DNA of 64,000 nucleotides from Cephalopachus bancanus (Eukaryota > Chordata > Mammalia > Primates > Tarsiidae), in assembly GCA_027257055.1 (NCBI GenBank), contig JAPVLO010000275.1:1984001-2048000 (forward strand), in the 5' to 3' direction. Below the pieces are notes generated by a model that saw only the letters and a program-made list of their open reading frames with translations, ran no database searches and was not told the DNA's origin. Shown here one piece after another: positions 33,525-44,999 of the stretch. Each line of letters opens with the position of its first letter. Position 1 is the stretch's first letter. Both the position numbers and the translations under genes were made by a program.

Positions 33525-33875
33525 GGCCCAGTGTCTTCATCCATTTGAGGTGCCATAAAAGAAATAACATGGACGTAGAAACAACAGACGTGTATTTCTT
33601 ACAGTTCTAGAGGCTGGAAGTCCAAGTTCAAGGCACCGGCTGATGCAGTGTCTGGTGAGGATCCTCTTGTGGTTCATAAATGGTTATCTTCTTACTGTAA
33701 TGTAGAAGAGGGGTGAGGGAGTTCTCTGGGGTCTCTTTTCTAATCTCATAATGTAGACTCTTTCCTCACGACCCTATTGCCTCACAAAGGCCCCATTTCC
33801 TAATACCATCATCTTGGGGTTAGGGCTTCAATGTATGAATTTCAAGGGGCACGTTCAGACCATGGTAAACAGTGT
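33525..33875. repeat. Dispersed repeat, copy B of the family at 7408-7768
   Basis: It shares with the upstream copy 'cttacagttctagaggctgg', 'agtccaagttcaaggcacc', 'gttatcttcttactgtaatg', 'ttctctggggtctcttttct' and the end 'cctaataccatcatcttggggtt'. It is non-coding. Confidence 0.6.
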
Positions 33876-36800
33876 TCTTTCCTAATCACGGAGTGCAGAG
33901 GGTGGGGTGGGGTGAGGAATCTCTGCAAGCCTACTCCCCCAATCACAGGGGCTTTTTTTGACCCTAACTTTGGAGGGTTACAGTCTGTGGCTGTCACTCC
34001 ATGAAGTGGACTCCCAGGACCCAGGGAAGTATTGCTGCTGACCTTTTAGGGGAGAGGATACCAATGCTGCTTTCCTGGTGCATGATCCGCTTGTACAGGT
34101 CATGATGTCGACACTGTTTTCCCAAAGCCAAGGATAGACTGACACTGGCCGACCCACGTGGGAAGCAGGTGCTCTCTCGGGCAGCAGTGGGTGCAGCAAC
34201 CCTCCCTTCAGTTGAATGGCCACCATGCTAAGGAAACAGGCTTGATAGCTGCAGGAGCAGAGGCCTGCTGGACCCCTGCAAGGTGAGCGTGGGCCAGGCT
34301 TGTGCCATCACACTCAGGCTAGGAGCAGGATGACTTCAGTTCTTGGGCTGCTTCAAGCCAGTTTCTCCTGGGCCTGGAAGGCTCCATGGGGGACAGGGGC
34401 TACAGCTTCCAGGGCCCCTCCCACAGTGTGAACTTGGGTATGAATTAATGGGAAGTAGATGAGTTCAGATGTCCCTGGAATTCTGCATCAGTTTAAATGG
34501 TAGAACATAGCCAGCCATGTGTTCTTGGCTGAACCAAAAGTACTCGGAGTGTTGCTGAAGCTGCCAAATCCTGGGAGTGGCCTTTGCCGAATTTGTGATT
34601 TACGGGATGCGTCCTGCTTCATGGGATGTGTTGTTCTCCACCAAACGAAGCCCTAGAGAGATTTCTCCTGACCTTCAAGCCATTCCAGAACTTATAATGG
34701 TGCAGCGAATGGCCTCTATTTTTAAGCCAGTGTGCACAGTACAGGGTAGGAAGGGGCAAAGATTTGCCAGAGTCACAGTGCGATATGGGTGCCCTAGACC
34801 CAGGCATCCTGGACAGAAGGATGAAGCTTTGGGGCTAGGGGGAGGGGGAGGAGCAGAACAGCTCCCCCACCAGGACACAGGGCCATGGATGCCAACCATT
34901 TAGGTTCATTGTTCACACCCGTCCCAAGCTCTCCTCCACCTGGGTCACAGGAGAACCGTGGTCTCAGCTGGTGGACGTCTGTAAACCTCATCTCATTACA
35001 GAGCTCAAAAGAAGGAGTATACATAGTTCTGGGCAAGGATGTTCCACTTGGACTCTGTCTTCATTAGGTGTTTAAAATATGCTGTGAAGGGAATTATGTT
35101 CCTCTGGGATTTAGGGTAAGGGAAGTGAGATCCAGGACTTGTTCTGAATATTTAGCGAAAACAGCTTGGCATGTAAAGTGGTCTCTGGCTCAGTTTCCTC
35201 CCCTTTTTCGGTGGAATCTGGGACTTGCTTGGGGACTTGCTCTTTGGGTCAGCTTTCAGAGCTCAAAGGACCCACAGGGCAGCTTTGGTCTGGTTGCAGA
35301 CTTGAGAAGGGCCTTAGAGGTGGCTGGGCCAGTGGAGAAGGTACGGCCCAGAGAGCTCTGTGATCACCAATGGAATGCCTGGCGATCCCCTCCCAGGGTC
35401 CTTTTGGGTACAGCAGTTACAGATAAGTAAGAGGACCAGTGTGCAATGGCCGGCCCTTATGTAAGAACAGGTTAATGATGTTGAGAGCAGGGAGGCCAGG
35501 AGGGTTTATTAGTAGAGTCCTGGTAGAGTCCCACGGTGTTTCCAGGAACCACTTGCTTTTTAAGGTGACCCCAATCCCTCGTTGCTAGAGCTGGTGGCCG
35601 ATTCTGAGTTGGGCCAAGGCCTAAGAAACGAAAAGTCATCATTTGGAAGGTGTCTGCTCAGCCTGTACTGTGACTCGGGCCAGGTCAGATGTGAGTGTGT
35701 TCCTGTTCTTGCAGGAGGTTGTCCTGCCAAAAGACTGCGAGTTGGGTGCCTTGCATTTGTTCTTTTTCTAGTTGTAAAAGTTGAGCATATTAATTAAGGG
35801 TGATTTGGGAAACAAAGTGACAAAAACAGGGAGGAAAGTCAGTAACTTAAATTCCATCACCCACGAGTCACCACTATTAAAACTTGGGACCATCCCCGAT
35901 AGGCCATTTTATGGCCACATTTTCCCACTTCAGCATTCCATTATAATCATACCCCTAAGGCACTGGCTGGTTTTTCAAGTGGTCTTAATGACTGCTTAGT
36001 GTGTCCTTATGTTGCTGTGGGATCTCCGTGACTGGCCCTTCTGGACCCACCGTGATGTGTGCATCCTCGTTCTCAGTGTAAACTCCTAGGCACCAGCAAG
36101 GGAATATGCATTTGCGGGGCCAGTTGCCTTCTTTTCAAAGGGAAGGATGAGCCTGGCACCCACCCGCAAAGCACGAGCATGCCCAGTCTCGCACCCTGGC
36201 AGTGAGGGTGGGTGGGTTGTTGTTAGATGCCTAGAAGGTTTTGCAGGGAACTGAAGTCTCTGTTTAAGTAGAGTTTACACAATAGAGGGGACTCCAGGCC
36301 TATTTACCTGGGAACCTCAGACTCTCCTGAATAGACCTCCTCTGGACCCTCAGGTCTGGAGGGTTTGTGGTCTGGCCTCAGACATAAGGATCCCAAGATC
36401 TCGCAGTCCAGGGAAAGGTGTGCTTGTCTTATAGCAGAGGGCCAGCCCGGGGCTGGCCATACCCGAGGGTTTCTACCCACCTTAGCCCCTCTGTCTGCCC
36501 TACAGGCTCCCTGGGCTCCAGCATTCTCTGTCCTGCTTGGAGTGCACAGGCCCAGTGGCCTCAGTGAGGAAAGACTGGCTATGTGTGTCCTGCCTGGCCT
36601 CAGTGTGGGCTAGGTATGGGCTCCATGCGTGCCTTTCACAGGGGCCACGAGGTGGCCGGCAGCCCAGCAACTGCTGAGATTAGCGCCTGTGTACAGTGCC
36701 TCTGGGTGTGGCTCCGACTCCTGGTCCTGGGCTGGCCCCGTGGAAGGGCCTTTTAGCGTCCACTCTGTCCTTGGGACACGAGCACCATCCCTAGGACTGG

Positions 36801-38587
36801 GTCTGCCTGCTTAGCCTGTGCATTTCCAGTCTTCTGTGTGCTTCACAGCCCTGAGTTATGACCACTGGACTGGGTTATTTCTTCTGACATTTGCAGACTG
36901 TTAAGTGGCAGAGATCAATGAATACAAACTTAATAAAAGGTTGTATTAAATCTTGTGCATCTAAGGCTGAGCCAGGTTCTCTTAGGAGTGAAGAGAGGAC
37001 ATCATTTTCCAGGTCCCAAGCTGTGGGCGTTGCCGGACAGAACCCTGATGCTGCTGGGCATTAGGATCTCTAGGGTGACCCGTCAGTTATCATGGGGATG
37101 GCAGTTCCCTGCCCATGGAGCGTGATGAGGCCAGACCCTCCTCCCCCATCTGTCTGCAGCCACTATGCCCCTGGCCTGGGCTATGGGCCCTGGGGGTTGC
37201 TGAGACTCTGGGTGGGCCTTCTAGAGAAGGACGGACTGCAGAGGGTAGGGACAGGGAAGGGACCCCGGGCCAGGGGCCTGGGCTCAAGGGTGGCTTCACC
37301 ATTTGCTGGCTGTGTGGCCTGATTTCCTAGTCTGTTACTTAGGGAGTTTTACTGGGTCATGTTAGAAGACAAGTGTCTGGAGCTTTCAGAGCAGGGGTGT
37401 ACAGCCCTAGTCACGCAGTGCAGTCATGGGGTATTTACAGCCACCCGTGCTGAGCCCCCAGGAAAGGAAGTCACACCCAGGTTAGTGCCTGGGAAACCCG
37501 TACCAAGTTTTCTGTAGCCACAGCTGCAGGTGTTCTTGAGTGCCGTCTCCTGTCTGTAAAGGTCCCCTTGTGAAGAGGGGGAGCCCAGAGTTGGGGGTGG
37601 GGGCGATCTTGTGCTGGGCAAAGTCCCTGCCATCTGGCCAGGCCCACCTGGGGCTGGCTCTGTTGGGCCTGGTCCCAGCAGGGGTTGGGCTGCTTCCAGA
37701 TCTGTTTTCATTTTCAATTCCCTTTATTGCTAAAACCACCTCAGGGCTGCAGAGAACAAACTGTTGTCCTCAGCTGACCTCGGATTCCTGGCCTCAATTG
37801 TTTGCCATTTGCTAATTTTAGCTTCTGATCATTTCCACCCTTATCCTCCCCCCCAAAGGGAGACACAGACCAAGAATAGCTGCTGGGAAGGGGGGCTGTG
37901 GTGGATGTGGCCAGTTCCCACAGTGATCTGGCAGGGCCTGCAGGGTAGCTTGCTGTGGCTGGGCCTGGGGAGGGGGGTTTTGTTAGGCAGGGACCTCCCC
38001 AACCTCCCTCTGTCCCTTTCTCTCTGAGGACCCTGCACTGCAGCCTACATGCCTCAGAGGAGAAGAGGGACTCCTCTTTGAGTGTGTTTCTCCTTTTAAA
38101 CAGAAACCAGGCTGCTTCTGGGAAAAAAGGCCCTGTCTAGCTCACAGGCTCCTTGGAGTCACTAACTGCTTCCCCATGCCCCCAGATTCCAGAGCCCATG
38201 TTGTAGTCTAGGGTCAGACGTGGCACTTGGCCACAGCCAGACCCTAGACATGGCGCAGTGAGGAGGGACCAGGCATGTCCAGTCCTTGCCCGGCTCTGTC
38301 CTGGAGCCCAGCGTAGCTCTGCCCTTGCAGCTGGGGAGCAAGCACCAGGCCTAAGGGACTGACAACGATGGCCATTCCAGGGCATCAGGCCCAGGCCTGC
38401 AGGACAGGACCTGCCTGCCTGGGACGGGCAGAGAAGCAGCTGACCGGACCCCAAAACAGCCTAAACCATGGCGCATGGCCAGCAGGCCTTGGGAGGTGAG
38501 AGAAGGGATGGAATGAAAACCAGTGAGGAAGAGTGGCCTTTAGGCTGGGCCTGAGACCTGTGGTTTCAATTCCTGTCTGTATCATTT
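33876..38587. other. Intron 1, part c: mostly unique sequence
   Basis: There is no gene or named repeat. At 34,681-34,725 an M-CAT heptamer and a MEF2-type decamer lie close together (see findings). The segment 35,770-36,010 is AT-rich and may be a decayed LINE tail. Confidence 0.5.
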
Positions 38588-38899
38588 TATTTTATTTTGA
38601 GTCAGTCCCACTCTGTCATCCAGGCTGGAGTGCAGTGGCACACTCACAGCCACTGCAGCCTCGATCTGCTGGGCTCAGGCAATCTTTCCACCTCTGCCTT
38701 CTGAGTAACTGGAACTACAAGGGTGCACTACCATGCCCAGCTAGTTTTTTGATTTATTGTAGAGACTAGGTCTTGCCAAGTTCACTTTGTTGCCCTGGCT
38801 GGTCTCGAGCTCCTGGCCTCAAGGGATTCTTCTACCTTAGCCTCCTGCCTCCGCCTCCCAGAGTGCTGGGTTTATGCCTGTGAGCCATCACATTCAACC
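38588..38899 (-). mobile_element. Alu SINE, antisense
   Basis: This is a dimeric Alu with the T-rich tail at the left. It has 'tcatccaggctggagtgcagtggcacactcac', 'tttgatttattgtagagactagg' and, near its right edge, 'cagagtgctgggtttatgcctgtgagcc'. An internal duplication-like insertion ('ttcactttgttgccctgg') follows 'cttgccaag'. The target-site duplication is not clear. Confidence 0.85.
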
Positions 38900-41800
38900 T
38901 GTATAATTTTTAAACATGTATTGTGGAGAACATCAGGCAGATGCCCATGTCCCTAGAACCTACTCCCCTCTTCCGGCCGTCTTGTCTGTCTCTTCCCCTC
39001 CCCTGCCATCCCCATAAGCCCCCCCCCCAGTTGTTGGAGGGAAATCCCGGATGCAGTACCATTTTGTTTGCAGATATTTCAGTGTTGCACATCTTTAAAT
39101 GAAAGCCCACTATGTCTAATGCTGATGTTGGGACAGAACTAAGTGTGAAGTGAGGACTTCCAGGCCTGATGGCACCCCACATGACTCGTTAGAGTTGGAA
39201 AGTGCTGTGGCTTCAGCCCTGATTCTCCCTCAGCTCAGGGTGGGAGCCCCCATTTAAAAATGGGATGTGGCCCATCACACCATCTATAACTAGCTGCAGG
39301 TAAAAAGGCGGCAGCCAGGACCCAGGTGTTGATGAAATCAAAAGCAGCAACCACAAAGACAAAAGTGCGACTAAGGCAGCATAGATGGATAAGGACAGGG
39401 CCTGGCCATGTAGCAGGCATTGCCCTCACACAGTCCTTCACCTTCCCTGGAGCAGGGGGACAGGGTGTTCTTGCCACATACTTTCAGGGCTGGCAGAGCC
39501 AGCATGCTCCACAGTTTCTGAAGAGGGGCTAGCTAGGAGAGGGAGACAATTCTCTCGGGGAGAAACTGGGCTGCCGGGAATGCTGTGCCCATCCCGTTCT
39601 GTAAACCGTTTTAAAAATGGCACAAGAAGGGACTCCAAAAAGCCGGAATTATCTTTTGGAGGGCAGGCCCCCTGTAGTACAGACTTCCCCTGCTAGGTCA
39701 CTGTTATAGGAACCCATCGGCATCAGTGGACCAGCTAGCGTTATGAGAGACTGCGTTCGGCTTCAGTAAATTTTTTTTGGGGGGGGGATTCTTTCAGCAT
39801 GTTTGCCCATTTCCTGATGGGTGCTTTATAAGCACACCTGCAATTGATGAGTTCAAAAACTGTTTTGGGCAGTGGAAAAAGCATCTTGATAGGTATGTCG
39901 CATCAAACAGAGAGTACTTTGAAGGTGACAAGTTAAACACAAGAATATGTACATAATTTTTTATAAAAGAATCCTGGGTTTTTGAGTTCCCCCTTATATT
40001 AGAGTGGTATGCTCCATAATACACACAGCTTAAGGTCCAAATGGTTCTGTGCATTTTATCATGATAAACATGCCCCTCACCCCAGCCTTGCCAGCTTCTC
40101 CAGCTGTTTCCTTTGGTGTTGACCTTCCTAGCTATCCATGACATGCTCATCGGGGCTCTTCTTGATGTTTGGGTTTTAGACGTTCTCTTCTGACTTCCCC
40201 CTATGGCAGATGAGGCTGTAGATCCCTGACGTTTCCCCCCATCCCTCCATGTGATAATAGGCTATTCAGGATTGGGTCAGCAATGAGTATTTCGATCACC
40301 ATGACTAAAACTGCTACATGCTAGTGACCATTACATGCGTTTCGTTTCCTTAGAATTCATCTTTGCCTTTTATGCTTGGTTTCCTCAGGGCTGTTTTCGC
40401 TGGCTTGTCCCCACACCCCCAGCCTTGTGTTTCTCAATGTGGCCTGAGCAGCGTCATCTTCTGGGGGTGGGCTGTCATCTTGAGACCCCCATCCCCGCAG
40501 TCCAGGCTACACTTCCAGGAGCCCCTGCCTTCTGCTTTTTGGTGGCATCCTTCCCGCATAGCTGCTGGAAGGAGGCACTGGAGTCCATTGTTTTGAGGCC
40601 CACATGTCTGGAAGTGTCTTGATCCCAGTCTAGTACTTGGTTCATGTGTGGCTAGGGGTCAAATACTAGGTTGGGATGTTTTTCCTCAGGGTTTGAAGGC
40701 CTGACCGCATTGTCTACGCCCTGGGATATTGCTGTGGAGAAGGCTGAGGCTGGCCGTGTGTTCTTGCCTCTGCACTGTTCTCTCTAGACGGTTACCCAGG
40801 GCTCTGAGGTGTACACATGTGGGCGCTCCCTGGCCGAGCTCTGTCTTCTGCAGCAGGCCCCTCCATGTGGTGTCTGGGAAGTGTTCTTGCTGCCTTCAAG
40901 GTCATGTCCCCTCCCGTGTTCTCAGGGCTCCCTATGGTTCCTTTTATTTGGAGTTCCAGGCCTGACATCTTACATTTTCTTATCTTTCCCTCCTGTTACC
41001 CATGCACCTGTCTTTTCACTCTGTTTTCTGTGAAGGTCTCTCAGTGTTCTCTTCCAGCCTGCTATTGGGATTTTTATTTCTGCCATGTCTTTACTAAAAA
41101 TGCAAACTCAGGTTTCTGGGCCTTCTTTTCAAAGGAGCATTCAGTTCATGCTTCTGCCAAACCCCGTCTTCTCTGTGAGGATACCTGTGCTAGCTCTGGA
41201 AGTCTTCTCTTCCCCTCCAAGCTGCTCTTCTCTGCTCCTGGGTCTGGGTCTTGCCTGCCCACGTAAGGCTCTTCTGAGTTGTCAGCTCATCTTCTGTCTG
41301 ATGATGCTGCTCAGAGAGCTGCAGGCTGGGTGGATGCCCTGGGCGCTCCTGTGGGTGGTCCACTGGGCCATCTCTTTCAGGGGCATCCTCCAGAGGGGAG
41401 CTTTCTGCCCTTGCCTGGGAGTGGGGGGAGATGGCCCTGAGGTAGGATTTGGAGAGCAGGCAGGGAGAGAGGGCTGGGATGGCCACATCCAGCAAGTGAA
41501 CTGCTCCCTATGATGCTGCGTACAAGGCTGCCCTGCCTGGAGCCATGTCGGAGTCCCCAGGCCATGGCCCCCTCCCATGTTAACCCTCTCAGACAGTCAA
41601 CCTCTGGTCTCCAGCAGATGCAGGAAGGGCAAGCAGCCATGTGCAAGGAGGGGAAAAGACCTTGCTTCTTTATCTTATGTTCCAGTCCCCCCCCCCCAGC
41701 CCTGTTGCACTTCCCCTCCCTGCTAAGACTTCTGAGCCTTTGGGGGATAACATAGATTGTTTCTTTGTGTTCTCTGCTGTCTTTCTAATTTCTCCCATCC

Positions 41801-42879
41801 AAGCACTAACCCGGCCCGACCCTGCTTAACTTCTGAGACCAGACAAGATTGGGTGCATTCAGGGCAGTATGGCCATATGCTGTCTTTCTAATTTCTAAAT
41901 TATTATTTTTTGTGTGTTGTTATCTTCTTTCCCTTTCTCTTTCTTTCATTGTGTGGGATCTGGGGCTGGGAAGGTGGATAATGCCTGGGACTGACCTGCC
42001 GTCTTTATCCAGTTTGCCTTTTGGTCCAGTGTGGGAGGTCTTGGGAGAGATGAGAGGGGAAGGTGCACACCAGGCAGGGGGTGGCCGAGTGTTCCAACCC
42101 CCGGGCAGCTGGCATCATCCTTGTTCTTGCCCATTGATGGTATCTGGTAATTAGCCAGAACTACCCTGCATGATATTCTGGAAGCAGCTGACAGATGCAC
42201 CAAGAGAGTTGTGCAGGAAGGGAGAGGGTCCACACGCCTAAGGCTGGTAGGTTTCTCGTTCTCTTATCCCAAGTTATGACGTGAGTAGCCCAGAGATGCT
42301 GTAGTAGCCCCAGGGTGCCACCAGAGACCAAGGCTCACTCTGTCTTTCTCTTCAGTCATCGTTGGTGTGCAGACTTCACCACTGTCACTCCATGGTGGCA
42401 CAGTGGCTGCTGCTTCCACAGCATTTGAGCATAATCCAGGCAAGAAGAGGGAGTGTGGCCCTCTTTATCAGGGAATTGCACCCAGGGGTTTCTGCAGGAC
42501 CGCTGACCAGAACCATTCACAAAGCTAACCCTGGCTGTGTGCGAGTTGGGAAAGGGGCTCTTCCCCGGTACCAACTAAAGTCTCATTCTCTGGGGAAAGA
42601 AGACAAGAAAACAGCTGCTGGGCCAGTGGACATGTAGCTGTTGCTGCTGCAGTCGCCAGGAGGCTCCCATGCATCTGTCCCCAAGGTGGGGAATCGTTAG
42701 GAAAGTGTCGAGGTGGCAAAGGTGATCCCTGTGTGAGTGAGTGCTCCCAGTACTTCTGAGGAACCCCAGAAATGGCTGCTTTCTCCAGTATTTACTTTTC
42801 CCCCAACAGTTGAGTCTCTGTTAGGGGTCTGCACTATCAGTATAGGCTTTTTATGCAGAAGTAAGCCACGTGGTTAGAA
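38900..42879. other. Intron 1, part d: unique sequence around the 5S pseudogene
   Basis: No gene is seen. Homopolymers stand out: C10 at 39,019-39,028, T8 then G9 at 39,771-39,787, and C11 at 41,687-41,697. The pyrimidine-rich stretch 40,350-41,250 gives only short open frames without a recognisable domain. Confidence 0.5.
41775..41896 (-). pseudogene. 5S rRNA tailless retropseudogene with perfect target-site duplications
   Basis: The insert 41,794-41,877 (84 bp) is the reverse complement of 5S rRNA nucleotides 4-87, aligned without gaps. About 72 of 84 bases match human 5S as I remember it. Roughly half of the differences are CpG transitions. It lacks the last third of 5S, including much of the C box of the internal promoter, and has no poly(A) tail. 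It is flanked by a perfect 19-bp direct repeat at 41,775-41,793 and 41,878-41,896. The flank at the integration point reads TT/AGAA on the minus strand, close to the L1 endonuclease preference. It cannot produce 5S rRNA. Confidence 0.95.
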
Positions 42880-43026
42880 TTATTTTTAATTTTTATTTAT
42901 GGATGAGGTCTCACTCTGTCAGCCAGGCTGAAGTACACTGCAGTCTTTAACTTGCAGGCTCAAGTGATCCTCCCGCCCTGGTCTCCTAAAGTGCTGGTAT
43001 TATGGGTGTGAACCACTACACCCAGG
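42880..43026 (-). mobile_element. Alu monomer (FLAM/FRAM-like), antisense
   Basis: A single arm of about 140 bp runs from a T/A-rich tail through 'tctcactctgtcagccaggctg' to 'aaagtgctggtattatgggtgtgaacc'. There is no second arm or middle A-rich linker, so it is either an old free monomer or a dimer that lost one arm. Confidence 0.75.
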
Positions 43027-43029
43027 CTT

Positions 43030-43560
43030 GTCTTTGTAGTGATTACAAAATGTGAGAGAAGTAGGTTTTCTGTAATTCATTACCTGAACAATAGTTGCTG
43101 TGTGTCTCCTTGGGCTCCTCTTAGCTGTAGTCGTTTTTCAGACATTCTTGTCTTTTCATGAGGGGAACCAGCCAGGTATTTCATAGAAATATCTGTCAAT
43201 TTGCATTTGCATGATGTTATTCTCATGATTTGTCTGGGTTCGTGGCTTTTTGGAAAAAATACCGCAGAGGTGAAGTGCCCTTCTCATCACTTCATATCTG
43301 TGGGGGCTTACATCCATGTGACTTATCCCTGTTATTCATGTCACTGCTCAAATGTCTCAGCCTGGGCCAGGAATCCTGTCAGGCTGCCTCTCGCTTCCTC
43401 CGACATGCCCCCATCATTTTGTGTTTTTTGTCGCTTCCTGATTTTGGAGCATTGCAGGCTTCCCTTGTATTTTTCCTGCCTCCGCCCTAGAACCAGCCAT
43501 TTCTTCAAGAAGTCTGCTCCCTTTTATTATAAAATGGTGTGAGAACCCAAGACCTAGGTG
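43030..43560. repeat. Probable LINE-derived stretch
   Basis: 'cagacattcttgtcttttcatgagggg', 'caatttgcatttgcatgatgttattctcatg' and 'aaaaaataccgcagaggtgaagtgcccttctcatcactt' match a widespread old primate repeat that I remember but cannot name. No intact frame is present. Confidence 0.45.
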
Positions 43561-44059
43561 CTGGCTGTGCTCCCTGCCACTGGGGTGTCGCTGTCCTGCC
43601 CTGTCAGTGGGCAGAACTAGGACAAGCATGTGAGTGTACTCACCTGTTGATGTTACTCAGGCCTCTAGTGGTTTTTCTCTGTCCCTCCATGTCCAGGAGG
43701 TAAACCTGTATTCCCACTGATGTCTCAGACTCAGGGTGGCCCCAAAGGACTCATTCTCACTCCCCTGCTGTCCGTGCCCCCTAACCCCAGTGAGACACTG
43801 GCTCTCATACCCCGTGTGCCTTTGCCTGCTTGTTCCACCCCAGCGGCTGCCACGTGTACCTGCAAGGCAGTTTTGGAACTGTTCGCCTGCTCTGACTTGA
43901 AATGAATGTGCTGCTAGAGTACCGTCCTGTCTGCAGGCTTATGGTGTCCAGCCGAAACACCACTTTCCCAAGTGGCTTAGGTCTGCTCCTGCTCCCACCC
44001 CTCGCAGAGGCCAGGTAACGTGTGTCTACTGTCACAGTCTGTGTTCCACCCTGGGATCC

Positions 44060-44990
44060 CCCAGCCTCCTGGGTGATTCTTTGTAATTTGCATACATTAA
44101 AGTGTATGATGTGTACAGTTCTCCGGGTTTTGACAAGTATACAGGCTTGTGTTCGTTACTCAGTACCACACAGCAGTTCCATCCCCTAAATGCTGCCCTG
44201 GGCATCCCCTTCTAATAGTCAGCCACCCCTGATCCCCCAAACCTTATAACCCCTGATGTGTTTATAGCTTTGTGTTTTGCAGAATGTCATATGAATGGAA
44301 CCAAATGATATACAGTCTTTTGGGTCTGGCTTCTTTGACTTAGAAAATACATTGAAGACATATCCATTTTGTCTTGTGAATCAATAGCTCCTCCTCTTTA
44401 TCATAGAATGGTTTTCCATTGTATGGTGTTACCACAATTTGTTTATTCATCTGCAGAAAGTACTTGCTTCTAGTTTTGGACGATTATGAATAAAGTTGCT
44501 ATAAATGTTTGTACAGGTTTCTATGAGAACATAAGTTTTCAATTTGCTTGGTAAATGCCTAGTAGTGGGATTGCTGGGTTGGATAGTAAGTCTATGTTTA
44601 ACTTTATAAGAAGCTGCCAACCCGTCCTCCAAAATGGCTGTGCTGAGTTGACATGAATGAGAGTTCCAGTTGTCCCTGCAGCACTTAGTATTGTCAGCTT
44701 TTTGGACCTTAGCCATCCTCATAAATGCGGATAGTGGTATGTCATTGTTTTAATTTACATTTCCATAACTAACGAGAGATAACACTTTTCACATAGTTGT
44801 TTGCCATCTGTTTATCTTTTTTGGCTGAGTGTTCAGATCTTTTGTTCATTTCTTAAAATGAATATTTACATATTGTTGCAATTTAAGAGTTCTTTATATA
44901 TTCTAGATACAAGTTGCCTTTTCTTTTGATCAGCCTCAAATGAAGAACATTTTTGTCAACTAAATAAACCTGGATTTTTAATTGTGGATT
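44060..44990 (-). mobile_element. L1 LINE 3'-end remnant, antisense
   Basis: Plus-strand text is the reverse of old L1 3' regions: 'aagtgtatgatgtgtacagttc', 'atatgaatggaaccaaatgatatacagtc', 'ggttttccattgtatgg', 'agtgggattgctgggttggatagtaagtctatg', 'gaagctgccaacccgtcctccaaaatggctg' and 'agttctttatatattctagatacaagttgcc'. It is 5'-truncated and has no coding capacity. Confidence 0.85.
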
Positions 44991-44999
44991 TCAGACTCA

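Noticed and set aside
44620..44645. YY1-like CAAAATGGCTG motif
   Set aside because: It lies within the L1 remnant and is part of that element's normal sequence.
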